This document shows, in pieces, positions 32,594-45,219 of a stretch of DNA of 64,000 nucleotides. A model generated the notes under the pieces. That model was not told the DNA's origin, did not search any database, and was given only the letters and a program-made list of their open reading frames with translations. This stretch comes from Phycomyces nitens. Its lineage: Eukaryota > Mucoromycota > Mucoromycetes > Mucorales > Phycomycetaceae. Within the stretch, counting starts at the first letter, position 1. Every line of letters begins with the position of its first letter. Position numbers and translations under genes: made by a program. The DNA is taken from assembly GCA_022702545.1 (NCBI GenBank), contig JAHRBC010000002.1, forward strand, positions 620,001-684,000. Reading direction: 5' to 3'.

Positions 32594-34214
32594 AAGGAAA
32601 GTGTGAATATTGCTTTTTTTTTCAAAAAAGAAAAAAAAGGAAAGGAAAGGATTGAATGGATAAAAAGCAAAAAGAAAAATAATTAATCTTGTCAATACTA
32701 ATATTTATTTTATTTTATTTTAATAATAATAAAAATAATAATAAATATAAAATAATCGGCATTGAAAATATAAAATAAAATAATTCGCGGAGCACAGGAG
32801 ATTTGGAACTTCTTTAAACCCTTTTAGAACTCGATTGGAGGATCTCGCGATTGAGAAAAAAAAATGACTTTATCCCGTGGGCCTGTCGGGTACTAAATCA
32901 ATATAAATAATATTGAATATAAAGTAAAAATAAAAAAATCAAAAATAATATTTTGGACAAGTTTATATATAAATATATTATATAAATATATATAAATATA
33001 AATATCTGTTTGAATACCCATTATCAATTAGTGCCGCATGTACTCAGATCTGCCATGTGGTAAGCACTGTTTAGGGTTCATGATATAAATACATGATACA
33101 AAAAAAACGATCGTTTTCATTAAATGTACAATACAATGCTACGCGTCAAAGGCACAATCTGTTGCCATGGCAATATAATTACTTTGGGTCCCATCTGCTG
33201 TAACCATTCCTAAACGCTTTTTGTTTTGGTTTCTTGTTTTTGTTTCATTTAATTCCTTTTGCTAAATACAACCCGTAGGTTTCGGAACAACTCCATCTGT
33301 GGATGTGCTTCCACTCCACCAATAAACACTTGTTACACTACAAGGCATATCCATTGAACCAGAAAAAAATTTCTTTTTTTTTTCTTTACATTAGAACACA
33401 TGCCTTTTAAGGCGCAAATAATCATTCTGGAAATTGTAGGCAAAAGTATATTCTTTATTTTTGCATACGAAAAGCGCTGGGTGCGGATGGGGTGTATCAT
33501 CTGGGGAAGCAAGTCATTCGATTCGCAAAAAGTTTATTTTATTATACTTTTTTTTTTGTTGCCATGCGAACCCAACAAATCCTAATAAATAAAAATGCAT
33601 CCTTCTTTTAAAATAACAGTAGGGTACCCTATAGTGTACCGATCCATTCCCGTCAGTTACACTATTATTGCTCAAGAGGTTTTTTTGAGAATGATTTAAG
33701 AATATATCATTAGCAATCGCAAAGTCCTTATACTTTATGGAATCTTTAAAAGAGCAATCCTTGCTTGTGTTAATATATCGTCATTCAAATTCTCGGAAGG
33801 ACGGGGCTTACATGTGGGATGTGCCAAATATTTACTTCTTTTATATATATATATAAATAAATAAATGATAATCGGCAGGCTAGGTATATCGGTATGATGC
33901 TAAATAATGATGTTATTTTGGGATCGTGGCGGTAGAATTTGACGAGAGAATCCAGATAATGTGAACAATGGGTTGGAGCATTTTTACTTCCTTGACACCA
34001 GTGTTGAAATCATGTGCGAATAGTCATTGCCCTGTTTGATGTTCAAGCAGCCAAAATATTCCAAATAGCCAAACTATAAACTATAAACTATATAAAACTG
34101 ATGGTCTACAAATAATTTATAGATACACAATCTTATACTATTTTCTTTGTGGACATTGTACCCCATTGAGGTTGATCATATTTCCACACAGACTATAAAT
34201 ATTTATATATGACT

Positions 34215-34237
34215 AGAGAGAGAGAGAGAGAGAGAGA
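34215..34237. repeat. (AG)n microsatellite
   Basis: Perfect AG dinucleotide repeat of about 11 units in a gene-free spacer. Confidence 0.9.
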
Positions 34238-35261
34238 TCAATGGACCCGTTATCCGATGTACCCAAAACCTTCCTACTCTGGAAATCAAAGGCGTGAAAA
34301 GTGTAATTACAACTTTTATTATCCAATTATAGAAGGTATACTATTTTTCATGTACGCACTTGCGTTTATTCTGATGTGTAATATCTACGGGTCAAGGCAT
34401 CAATAGTCTGTATATCGTGTCTTTTTGTGTACCTTGGGGTCATACAGAGGATCCTCTGTGGGTTATGGTAAATTGATGATTTTCAACTGCTCCAAGGTCC
34501 AATTGCTGGTTTTTTTTTGTCAATCTTGCCAATTGGCTTTGGTTACAAGTGGTTAATATGTTTTTTTCTTCTTCAAGCAATTTCTTGTTGGTGGGGACAA
34601 GTCTATAAGTCTTGTTGTTTTATATATTTGTTATCAATCTATTTAATTATTTTAATTTTGTGGAATATCCAAAAGCAATCAAGATCTGCACAGAAATATG
34701 AACCTGACGTTGGGGACCACGCTACTGAACACTTGTTTTGTAACATGTACTCTTATCTTGACAGCCATGGGCGGTTTATTTTAAATCAATATTTGAATCC
34801 AACCATACATATATATTTTTTAATTGGTTTATGTAATCAGTAGTAATAGTAGTAATAGTAGTAGTAAAAAAGGAATTTTATAATGGCACCGGATTACGGT
34901 CCTAAATATACCTTCTTTATATATATGTATGTGTTTAATACGCTCTTTGGAACATTTTACGGATATGTAAAAAAAAAGGCTGTATAAACGTAGAATTGTG
35001 CCTTGGATACATGTACTAGGTTTCTATCTATATATCTATATATTAAGATTGATTTTTTTAAGTGTAATTGTAGCTAGGTTAGTTTTGGAGATTATCTCTC
35101 ATCTCAAGGCTATCAATTGACACAAGAGTAAGAAAGATTGAGCTTGTGCAATCATTGATGTATGGTCCTCCTAATTATCAATAGTCAAAGCATGAAATCA
35201 CAGAATATCAATGATAAATACATATTCTAGATTGAATACATAAATGGCTTGTGGCTATTTG

Positions 35262-35262
35262 C

Positions 35263-35298
<36 letters not shown>
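35262..35298. repeat. (TTA)n microsatellite
   Basis: About 12 uninterrupted TTA units, about 295 bp from the stop codon of the F-box/WD40 gene. Confidence 0.9.
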
Positions 35299-35302
<4 letters not shown>

Positions 35303-35592
35303 TGCAATCCAGCTGCATCTCTTGTGCGCACCATTTCTTCTAACCTTGGACGATGTCTTACCCGAAATATATATATATATATATCATGACTGTGGAACAC
35401 AATGGTCTCACAGACATCCTTATATCTTGCAACCTCTTGGAACCCCACTCACCCCCTTCTACACAAGGTCACATCAATTAAACAAATCACTAATTCCTTT
35501 ATTAGGGATGTGACACGGCTTGGAGGTATGTTTTGTAAAGTATTTGATGTGTGATAAAATAAATAGGCTTTCAAGGACATATTATTATTCTA

Positions 35593-37102
35593 TCAACATG
35601 AATCCTCAAACTCTTGGAGGTTGTAGACTGCAATTGCCCCAGATTCCATGCCAATACACAGCAAGTCTTCTTGGTTACTTATCGAACACGACACTACCGC
35701 ACTATCGAATCCTTCGAGGACCATGACATTCTTTGGAGCCTTGAGATCCCAAACTTGTACTGTGCGGTCTCCAGAGACTGTAACTATCTTTGAATGAATT
35801 GGTGCACATTCAATGGCCCAAATGGTGCCCTGATGACATATTGGTGATTCAACCTTTGTGGGTGCCAGAGTAGGAATTGACCAGAGGGTGACTGTGGGGT
35901 CCATTTGGCCAGCACAGACAATAAAGGGAGGAATGGATATCGGGTGTCGTGCTCTTATATATGGGTTTGAGGGTGGTGTTTGGTCGTTCATGGAGCAATT
36001 ATTCCATTCAGCATAGAGTGATAATGCAGTAACTGGTCCATGTACTTCCATCACACTGTGACTCACCCTAGGTTTGTCTTGTATGGTCTGCTGTAGATCC
36101 CAAAGGAACATGGTTCGGTCCGTCGAACCCGAGAGGATCCAGCCCGCATGGTTACTAGCAACAGACTTGCGCTCAAATGGTGTCTGGTCGAAAGAGGGTT
36201 GGAACGGACTGATGTAGACTAGCGAGAGGATTGTGTTCTCTTGTCCCCAGAGCACTCTTACACATGAGCCCGTCCGCACATTCCAAACTCTTATTGACCT
36301 ATCCACACTTCCACTGAACAGGATGCCTTCGTAGCTGCCACATTCACCAAATGTTAATGATGTGACGGGTGCTTCATGGCCAACCAGACGTCTTTGGATT
36401 TTGAGATCTTGTAAGCCATGTATGACAATACTCTTGTCAGACGAACCAGACGCCAACACGTCTGCACTACGAGCCAAACACGACACGTGACTTTTGTGGG
36501 CCTGGATTCGATCGACATATGTTTGGCGTCTCATATTCCACACATGGATTGTGCCATCAATATCTCCAGAGGCAATTCTGGAGGAATCAAGAGCGAGAAG
36601 GGACAGGACAGGTCCAAGATGAAAATGATATTCATATCTTTTGGACCCAAGAGTTTCCCAGTTTCTAGCTGTTGTCATTCCACGTCGAAAGAGGTCATGA
36701 TAGACAGGAAACGCATCTTGATCTGAATCCATTTTGAATTCCAAACGATGACTTTCTGGAAGCATACTGTAAGAAACAGAGTGCTCCTGCCAGAGTTCAT
36801 TGTCAGTTGCCTTTGCATTCCAGCGTCGAGAGACTAAGAGAAAAAGAAGAAGAAAAAGGTCAATAAGGATTTGGCTGGATTGCCTTTTTGTTACCTGTCC
36901 GAAGTTTGCAGAGTTCCTGAGGTGTAAAGTACTTTAGGATTTGTGATGAAATGTGTCTTGGAGAATGGCCAACAATGTCAAAATTGCCAACGTTCTCAAG
37001 GTAATGAAGAAGTTCCTGGCGTTCGACATGCCCGCAGCTTGTCACGACTTGTTTTAGATACAATAGGGCTTGGTCGCCTAGTACAGGATTTGATATCTGC
37101 AT
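35593..37102 (-). CDS. F-box / WD40 repeat protein
   Basis: Probable substrate receptor of an SCF ubiquitin ligase, 482 aa in two exons (37102-36895, 36833-35593). Residues about 33-80 form an F-box: HISSQILKYFTPQELCKLRT joined across the intron to VSRRWNAKATDNELWQEH, the usual Leu/Cys/Trp pattern for Skp1 binding. From about 125 to the C-terminus a beta-propeller is visible, with repeats such as IASGDIDGTIHVWNMRR, LASGSSDKSIVIHGL, LFSGSVDRSIRVWNV, ILSGSTDRTMFLWDL and IVTVSGDRTVQVWDLK. The fifth blade is stretched by a polar insertion near NCSMNDQTPPSNPY. The target is unknown. Fungal homologues of the Met30/Cdc4 style are the nearest in domain layout, but this protein lacks their long N-terminal region. 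Confidence 0.88.
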
Positions 37103-37916
37103 ATGATTATATTATTATTGTGCTTGTTTTGATATCACTAGAGAAAGAAAAAAAAAGAGATTGAGAAACAATAGAAAATAATAATAATAATAATAATAAT
37201 AATAACTGTAATTGTAATTATTATTGTAATTATATATAATGATTATTATAATAAATAAAAATTATAAAAACTTGAAACAGGCTCGACTTCTTTAATAAAA
37301 TAAAATAGTGACAATAATTTGCCTTGTTGTTGGCTTGTAGGTTATTAAAGATATGTACATGTATTATTTTATTACCAACAATTACTCTTTACAGCAAAAA
37401 GGTAATTAAATCTAAACAATTGTACTTTGGGCCCATTAATAAGCTTGATTGTTAATAATGAATTGGATGATTGGTAATTGAAAGAATTGCTTACAAGAGT
37501 TATTTCTGAGATGGAAAGATTACAATTTGGTGTATAGTTTGTGTTCCATTGTGAACTGTGATAAACTGCGGCGCTAGTTCTATTATAAAAATAGTATATA
37601 TCTCAAGACGTGGACAACACCCACAGCATTTATTTACTTTCACATTTAATTTTCTCATTCATCCTCTCTTTTTTTTCTTTTTTAATATTCTTAATTTACT
37701 TTTTGTGTAAAAAACGTTTCTCAAAAAAAAATATATTACCCTTCTTCTTCTTTCTTTCTCTCTCTCTTTCTCTTATACCATCTCGCCATCAGCACCACTT
37801 CCAGACCTCTTTAGCCTCCCCCCCCCTCAGACCTCATTAACCCCTTTCCAGTCCTTTATATTGAACGCCAAAATAACCCCTGAACGATAATTGTCCTCTC
37901 ACCAAAAAAAAACCAG
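37103..37916. promoter_or_regulatory. Divergent promoter region, F-box/WD40 and UPF0658
   Basis: Head-to-head spacer with an AAT repeat at about 37178-37206, then AT-rich DNA. A CT-rich tract (37739-37775) and C-rich DNA to about 37830 precede the UPF0658 start. No gene seen. Confidence 0.45.
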
Positions 37917-39593
37917 ATGTGGATTATTTCTCGAGTTGCAAGTATCTACAATATACATCCTAATAACAATAAACAACCTTTTTATACATAAATAATAATA
38001 ATATAATAATATAATTGATGGTACTTGATATTTAATCATAACAATAACAATAATAATCAATAACAATAGTTTGGAGAGTCTCGGTGGACACGCGCAATAT
38101 TCTGTCTCAGTGTTGTACAGGCTGTTCTTGCAATCGTCTTTGAAGCCGTTATCTTCCAATCTCATCAAACAGAAATAGCCGGCATCGAACGATTATTGTC
38201 GTCAGAAGAGTCCCTTGCCGCCAGTCTTGGAACCGTGCAGGCCAATGCCAGGTCGCTCTTGGTCTACTTTATCCTATTCATGATCGCACAGATATTTACA
38301 GTGGTCCTTGTTGTCGACGCCGTAAGTTTTTTTTTATTTATTTATTATTATTATTGATTTTATTTCTTACTGATTTTATATATATATATATATATATATA
38401 ATATAATTATAGATTTACCAAAAGAATACCATTCAACTTATTGCGCTGGTCGCATTTGAGCTTGGTATGACAGCCTACTCTGTTATTCAATACCATCAAT
38501 CCGCAACCCTCTTTAACCCACTAGACACAAGTGGGAAGCTTGTGATTGACTACCTCGGCACCTCCTACCACGCCTCAAAGTGGGCTGAAATCACCCAGAT
38601 ATGTGTCATGATTCTCTGCAGCATCATCTTTGTATTTCTGGCCTACAAACTATACCTCGAGTTTGGTTGGCACATTTACAAAAAAATTGGTGCCGATTTA
38701 GCCATGCGAGGCAAGTAAACTTGTGTTTTCAATGATCAAATATTTTTAAAAATTAGTGTTAATTTCTTGTCTTGTCGTTTTATATAGACCGTTACAAGAT
38801 GTATCAGATCTTTATGATGCTTCTCAAATTCGACTTCTTTTTTTTCCTTGGCTTCTCTGTGCAGTACCTTGTCCTGATGGTCGTTGCCTGGTGGCCCGAA
38901 GCAGTCACTGATGAAAAGTGGCGAGTGCTCATCCAGGAATTCGTAGAGCATATCATACTGAGCTGTGTATTGTCAATTGTCATGATTATTACCGCGTTCT
39001 GGGGTGTGAGTAGAGAGTATTTTTAGGGCCGGTTTCACAAGACAATATGTACTTATTTAAATGATATTTGCGAATTCCTTGTAGTTGATTCGTGAAAAGA
39101 AAGTCCCCATGTATGTATTCATCGTCTTGTCACTGACAAGTATGGGGTACTTTATCTACATGGTCATCCAGGTCGCAATGTTTCCTTCAAAATACCTCGG
39201 ATCCAGAGTATTCTTGACATTCTTTTGTAAGTCCAAGATTTATTTACGTGTATATTTATTATTGACTAACCCGTGAAAATCACTCTAGTGTGTGTGGACA
39301 TGGCCCTTATCTTGGTAAGTGCCATTAAATTCATACGCTAGTTAGTATTCTTTATTAACACCACGCCTAGGTTTCTGTCCCAGTCTCGATAGTCTGTCTA
39401 AGAAACTTTAACCATGGATTAAATAACCACAGTAAGGCTTATATATATATATATATAAAACATGGTTTATTATTGTTCATTATTGATAATTATTTCTCTA
39501 GTTTCTCACGCTACTGCTGCCACTGGATCAAATCACAACATGACGACCATTGGCCAGGAGAAGCCAGACTCAAGACGTTGGTCAATCGAGTAA
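37917..39593 (+). CDS. UPF0658 Golgi-type multi-spanning membrane protein
   Basis: 368-aa membrane protein in eight exons (37917-37934, 38070-38321, 38413-38710, 38788-39005, 39085-39226, 39289-39314, 39371-39431, 39502-39593). At least seven hydrophobic segments are seen, including AIFCLSVVQAVLAIVFEAVIF, ILFMIAQIFTVVLVVDA, ICVMILCSIIFVFLAY, KFDFFFFLGFSVQYLVLMVV and ILSCVLSIVMIITAFWG. The order and the KFDFFFFLGF motif match the fungal UPF0658 family, which was localised to the Golgi in fission yeast; biochemical function is unknown. The first coding exon encodes only MWIISR and its donor (GTTGCA) is weak, so the start is the least certain part. Intron 3 is GC-AG (38711-38787). Exon 6 is 26 nt. 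The tail ends SRRWSIE. Confidence 0.8.
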
Positions 39594-39956
39594 ATGACAT
39601 TATAAAAAAAAAATTGCATATTATTATTATTAGTAGTAGTAGTGGTAGTAGTAGTAGTGGTAAGAGTAGTCAGAATAGTTAGTTTCTAGTAGTAGTCATT
39701 ATATATATACATATGTGTGTGTGTATAAGTGTATGTGTATGTGTATGTATATATATATATTTTAATATATCAATATATCAATCAACAAAACAAGTATAGA
39801 TGACATGTATCTTTCATTATTTCCATTCATTATTTCTCTTGCTTGCTTGATTTTTCTTCTTCTTCTTACATTACAATCAATAGCAAGATAATGAATTTGT
39901 ATACATTTCTTGTACACGCTATATCATCTGGCTAGGCTTTTATATTTTGTATCCAC

Positions 39957-39960
<4 letters not shown>

Positions 39961-39992
<32 letters not shown>
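39961..39992. repeat. (TA)16 microsatellite
   Basis: Perfect TA dinucleotide run, self-complementary and able to extrude as a hairpin. Confidence 0.9.
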
Positions 39993-39996
<4 letters not shown>

Positions 39997-40024
39997 ATTG
40001 CTATCCCCATTTATATAAATATGT

Positions 40025-40045
40025 GGGTGTGGGTGTGGGTGTGGG
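40025..40045 (+). repeat. GGGTGT array, G-quadruplex motif
   Basis: Four GGG runs separated by TGT on the plus strand satisfy the standard G4 pattern (G3 with loops of 1-7 nt). Confidence 0.7.
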
Positions 40046-40796
40046 TGTGTATCTTCAACAACAGCACCACAAGAAAAAATAAATACGTGCTACTATGATT
40101 TTTCGCAACTTTTCGTATCACAATCGCAACAACGCAACTTTATGTCGCATATTCTATTTTTAGCCATCACACACGATTTGTTCTTTGACTTCTTTCTCGT
40201 GACAGATGCTCTTATTTGAAGACATTGATGACTCTTTTGTATATGGTCTTGCTGGCACAGAGAAAATAAGAGTTCGTGCAAATGGAATATATTTAGGCAT
40301 CGTGACACGAACCAACTCTAATATGTATATTGATCTCTCTATTTCACAAGTAAATAGATATGAATAATATCCGGAAACAGGGTTACTTTTTAGTTTAAAA
40401 AGAGAGAGAGAGAGAGAGCTCAAATAGGTCCAGTCGATTCTGTGTGTGTAATTTTTGGTTTTGTTTAGGTTTAGGTTTTGGCTTGGTTTGGTTTGGTTTG
40501 GTAGGGTAGGGTATTATTATTTTTCAGAAAATATAAATTAAATATATGAAAATCAGCATTTACAGCATTTACAACAACAATAATAATAGCAGTAGAGATA
40601 ATAGTAATTAGAATAATAACAGTAATAGCAAAAAAGTGGTACAAGTAACAGTAATAAATAACAAGACGATGACAATAATAATAATAAAAATAATAGTAAT
40701 AATACACAATAGCTTAACAAGTACGATACATTATAGATTACATGTATTCACAAAATAGAAATCTGGTTGTAGCCCAGCCATGATATTCTCATTCAT

Positions 40797-42997
40797 TCAG
40801 TTGTTCGTTGGGTTTTGGCCCCAAACAGGTCTTCCGACATTTACAAGGTCACGATAAGGATGCTGTGGAGGCTGGTTTGGTCCTCTTAATAAGAAGCCGA
40901 CCAATCGTGATATTCTCTGCCTGCCAAACTTCTTTTTTGTGGGTTTTTGGAATTCAACCGAGCGGGATTTTGGTAGGGATGGTGAATCGAGAGGTGATGG
41001 AGACCTAAAGCCGTGTCCAAATGGGCTGGATGGCTCAAGATCGTTAAAGGAAGTTATCCAGGGATGAGAGATGATAAAATCTAGAGAAGCACGACCGCTG
41101 TTTGGTACCAGCATAAGCTGTATCAAATCCTTTGCGTCTAAAGAGAGAGAGGGGGGCCATTAGGAATCAATGAGATATTATTATTGATTCTCTAAAATTT
41201 ACCTGGAGGTATACTGGGTGGAATTGTATAGTCTTTTTGGAGCATTTTATCAAACAGCCTTCGATCATTGGGTGCCTCGAATGGATACTTGCCTGCAAGC
41301 ATGCGATAGAGCGACACACCGAGAACCCAGACATCAGCCATTTCTGTGGTATACTTTTTATTTATCGATACTTCTGGGGGTATATATTGAGGATTCCTGG
41401 ATTTAAATGTATGATTAATCGATCCATAACAAAATAATAATAATAATAATACTAATAATACTAATAATAAATCATGTACGCACCCACTGAATTCCAGGTA
41501 CTCGACATTGCCATTCACCACCATTCTCATCTGGGACACGTTATTATTGTGATCAAATACCACCTTGGTCTCTACAGGTGTGTCGTTTAGGTGTTTCTGG
41601 CGATAGTTGATCGCGACATTGATCATGCTGATGAATTTCTTCTTGATATCTTGGTAATTTAATTCTACTACAGGTACGACCTCTTCTCGCGGTGCACAGG
41701 CTTGTTGTAACTCTTCAGGTTGTTCAAATGAAGAATGGGAAGAACCAATTGAGCTGTGGTGAGTAATACAATCGGAAGATTTGGTGGTCAACATATCATT
41801 GAAATTGCAATTGTCTTCCAGGCAGAGTTCTTCTTCTACTCTAAGGACAGAGTGGAGTGGGTCTGGGATATTTATGTCGCTTTCCTCGACAATTGTGTAA
41901 AGAGTCCGTGTTTCTGATCTGGTGCTTGTCCGGTCAAATGGCGAGAATAAAGGTCGCTTTAAAGATAAAGTAAGTGTCAGTACGACAATACTGTTTTCTT
42001 TAAAAGAAAAGAAAAGTATATATATGGAAGCAATATAATAATCTATATAAATATGTGTGTGTGTGTGTATGTATATATATATAAAAAGAGGCAAAACTCC
42101 CTCTATTCTTTCTTTTCTTTTCTTTTTGCCAACTAGATAAATGTGTATAAATCTACACTTCTTTTTTGCCCATGGGTCTCTCTCTCTCTCTGGCTGTCTC
42201 GGATCAATTTCCGCTCTTGGTCCAGCCGAGGTGACCCAAGCGTGGTCGGAAAAGGAAAGAATATAATAAAAAGGTGTCTTTTTACTGAGCACAAGAATAG
42301 AGAGAGTATATAAAGTGGTTGAATTCATGATTGGCATTGGAAGTTTTTTTGTTCAAATGAAAAGAAGAACTGTAGGTAAAGGTAAATGGGGTTTACCTGG
42401 CGTTTATTTGGTGATCTCGGTAAAAAAGTGCCCAAAACAGCTGATCTATCACGTATTAAATTCGAGTTCGTCTGCCCTGTTTCTGTTCTTAATACTGTCG
42501 ACTGTATTCCAGCAAATGGCAAAGGTGGTGCGTCTGGAGAAAGGGTTCTCCATTGATAGGTGTCGCTGTCCGTAGGCTGTTTCTGACGCAGTTGAGGCCA
42601 CCATCGACTGGGGTCTAGTCTTTTAAAGACATTTTGAACGTCTGGAAATGATCGGGTATTACTGTTACTATTACTGTTGTCTTTGGATTGTCGGTTGAAG
42701 CCGAAAGTGAAAATTGATGTCATGGAAGATACATTAATATTCGAGGATTTGGGATATTTATGTCTGCAGAAAGGAAAGAAGAGAGAAAAAAAGAAGAAGG
42801 AAGAAGAAATAAAATTTTGCTACTAGTTATCAAGTAATTAATAATAATAATAATAATAAATAATAATAATAATAAAATTACATTACATTACATTATATAT
42901 ATCAAGGCAAAATAAAATATAAAATAAAATAAAAAAGATCTTACGGCGTGTTGCCCGATAGTTTGTAGGCGCGAGATAATGTTACAAATCCGGACAT
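40797..42997 (-). CDS. Pseudokinase with only a C-lobe (Tribbles-like features)
   Basis: 475-aa kinase-like protein in five exons (42997-42945, 42763-42397, 41956-41484, 41396-41203, 41137-40797). The C-lobe is clear: GNPQYIPPEV (APE region), MADVWVLGVSLYRMLAGKYPFEA (DxWxxG), then DAKDLIQLMLVP and FIISHPWI. Before it, INYRQKHLNDTPVETKVVFD stands where HRDLKxxN should be, with Lys and Asn lost, and YLEFSG replaces DFG with almost no activation loop. No Gly-rich loop or VAIK lysine is seen; the N-terminal half is Ser/Thr-rich and disordered. Catalysis is therefore unlikely, and a scaffold role like that of Tribbles proteins is inferred. The upstream ATG (42997) was chosen because a consensus intron joins it in frame; starting at 42723 is possible. 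Intron 2 is long (440 nt). Confidence 0.75.
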
Positions 42998-44744
42998 CGG
43001 CTTACAATTTTACTTTCAATTTTCTTGTGAGCTCACCAGACATTCGGCTTAAATACACACACAGATTGAGATGGTGATTCGGTTTATCTTGTTCTCCTGA
43101 TAAAACAGTTTCTAAATAAAATAAGCAGTAGCTCTTTTTACAAGATATATATATATATATGAACAGCATGATGTCCTGGGTGGCTCGAGCTAAAGTAGCA
43201 GTGTAACAAGTCCTTGGTCTTTGTTCAGCCACTCACAAACCCCTTGAATGTCAATCATGCTTCAGATGCCACGTTTTCTGTGCCACAGCCTAGGATTTTT
43301 ATTACGACATAGAGTTTGGTTTTTTCCTTATTGCTGGTACATCAGGCTCAACTTGGTTCACTTTTATTTTCGGTCTATTCTAGCATGATAAAATATTATC
43401 CGGTATTTTTTATGCCTATTTTCTCATGCTTATTTTTTATGCCTACTGACAGCAAGAGATCAAGCTATGCTCTTAACCCAATAAAAGAAATGTATTTGCC
43501 AGACCATAACCCTTGTTTGTGGTCTAGAAATCTCTGTAATTATCCTAGTCTATCCTGCACCAATTGGCGTTTTATTAGGCATGCCAGTACGGCATACATA
43601 GGTTAATATGGGCCATACATGAGAGTTATGCATGTCGAGGCCTGATTACAAAAATCATCAGAAATCCGAATAAAGTATAAATGAACCCACGGCACAATAG
43701 TTGGAAATGTATAGAGATGTATATACTCCACAAGCCAAACACTCTTACTAATTACCCGTTGATAAATAGTATTCAAAGACATTAGACCATCTTTACTCGA
43801 CTTGGAATCCTTGCGTTTGCATCATGTTCTAATTATCCCAACATGTTTTATGGCTATCTCCTTTTTAGACATTTCTAGTGATCTCAATGACGGACAGATT
43901 ATCATTTGACTACTAGTCTTTGTAACTTATTATTATTATTATATATTATTTTGTTTGCGTCAGAGATTGTCTCGCCACTTTTATGAACATGGAAGAAAAA
44001 AAAAGCCAAATTCAGCCCAACCAAGTGCCTTTATATATACATTTCTACTCAAAATACTAGCGAATTTGTATTGTGCTTGCTTCTAGACACTCGATTCCTT
44101 GTTTTGGTATTAGCAACCTATGTTCTTTATTCCCACAAAAAGGCTTCTTTCCACAGTCTATTTATGCCAATAAATAAATAAATAATATATATACATATAT
44201 ACATATATTACATGACATCATATACCATCAAGATTGGTGTGTATTGGTGGGATACTCGGGAGAAAAAGCCCTTTTATTATTCTCAAGACATGTGCCCCCT
44301 TTTGCCATTTAGATGATATGCCCTAATGGTTTGAAAGCAATGTTTAATGGGATCTTTAATTGCATCTTGACTAATCTAGAAGAAGAAGAAAAACAGTTTC
44401 ATATCCATCTACCAAGCCAGTCAAGGCTTAATTATATCCTTGGCTATAAATCGATTACATGCAATCTCCCACAAGTATCAAAGCATGTTTCTCTTTTGGC
44501 TGTATTCTTGTTGGTCTTTGAAAGAAATTAGAAATTAAATATGCCCTTCTTCTTCTTTGGGCTATAGGCATCAAATGACTATAAAAACTCTATAATAATT
44601 ATATGTACACTGTATTGCATACCTTTTCTCTAAATGAACCAGGGGGGTCAATATGCACCCAAACATGGTATATATTTTATATATATAAAAAAGTGGGAAC
44701 ACTTGCAAGTCTTTAATTATTATTATTTTTGGTACAAATCCAAA

Positions 44745-44773
44745 CCCCCACCCCCACCCCCACCCCCACCCCC
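44745..44773 (-). repeat. (CCCCCA)n array, strong G-quadruplex motif on minus strand
   Basis: Five runs of five C separated by single A on the plus strand. The complementary strand has G5 runs with one-base T loops, which is among the most stable predicted G4 patterns. Confidence 0.85.
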
Positions 44774-45187
44774 GAGATCACTGAAATGTAACAAGATTGT
44801 ATATGTTTAAGCAACTAAATGTCTATTATTTTGATTGATAACTAAGCAAGCGTTTGGTTCAGAATCAGATATTCTCTATAAAAAAAACCTCCAATAATTT
44901 CTTGATACAAGATATCCAATTTATACTTTAATTTTGTTTAGAAACGTATCATTAGAGGTCTTTTTTTTTTTTGGTTCTTGACAATTGGCAGATGGACAGT
45001 CAATTTTTTGAAGCAAAAATACAAGATTAATTGGGTTGCTCAAGTCTTGCGGCACAGGACTTTTATAGTGAAACCTGAAGCATTGAAGATCTTTCTGTTG
45101 TACTCCAAGTGGTATACCAAGCCAAACTGTCTAAACACTACTTTGGCCATTGACTCGTCAATGTCCCAAACTGCTGCTTATACATAC

Positions 45188-45219
<32 letters not shown>

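Larger units (their letters stand above)
32594..35592. other. 3 kb AT-rich spacer without recognised genes
   Basis: Upstream of methyltransferase 2 and downstream of the F-box/WD40 gene (both minus). Only short ORFs of biased composition. Simple repeats are common (TTTTA and AAT near 32700-32760, TA near 33840-33865, GA at 34215-34237, TTA at 35262-35298). I found no tRNA-like cloverleaf with a TTCGANNC arm, no rRNA and no transposase motif. Confidence 0.5.
39594..40796. other. Intergenic, repeat-rich, tail-to-tail
   Basis: Spacer between UPF0658 and the pseudokinase, whose 3' ends face each other. Contains AGT/GTG repeats (39630-39675), TA and TG repeats, a (TA)16 block, a GGGTGT array, a GGTTT array (40480-40512) and AAT/AACAAT-rich DNA. 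No gene recognised. Confidence 0.55.

Noticed and set aside
41192..42337. Long minus-strand ORF reading through pseudokinase introns
   Set aside because: It includes TA/CT-rich low-complexity translation and runs through GT..AG introns; the conserved kinase segments join only by splicing.
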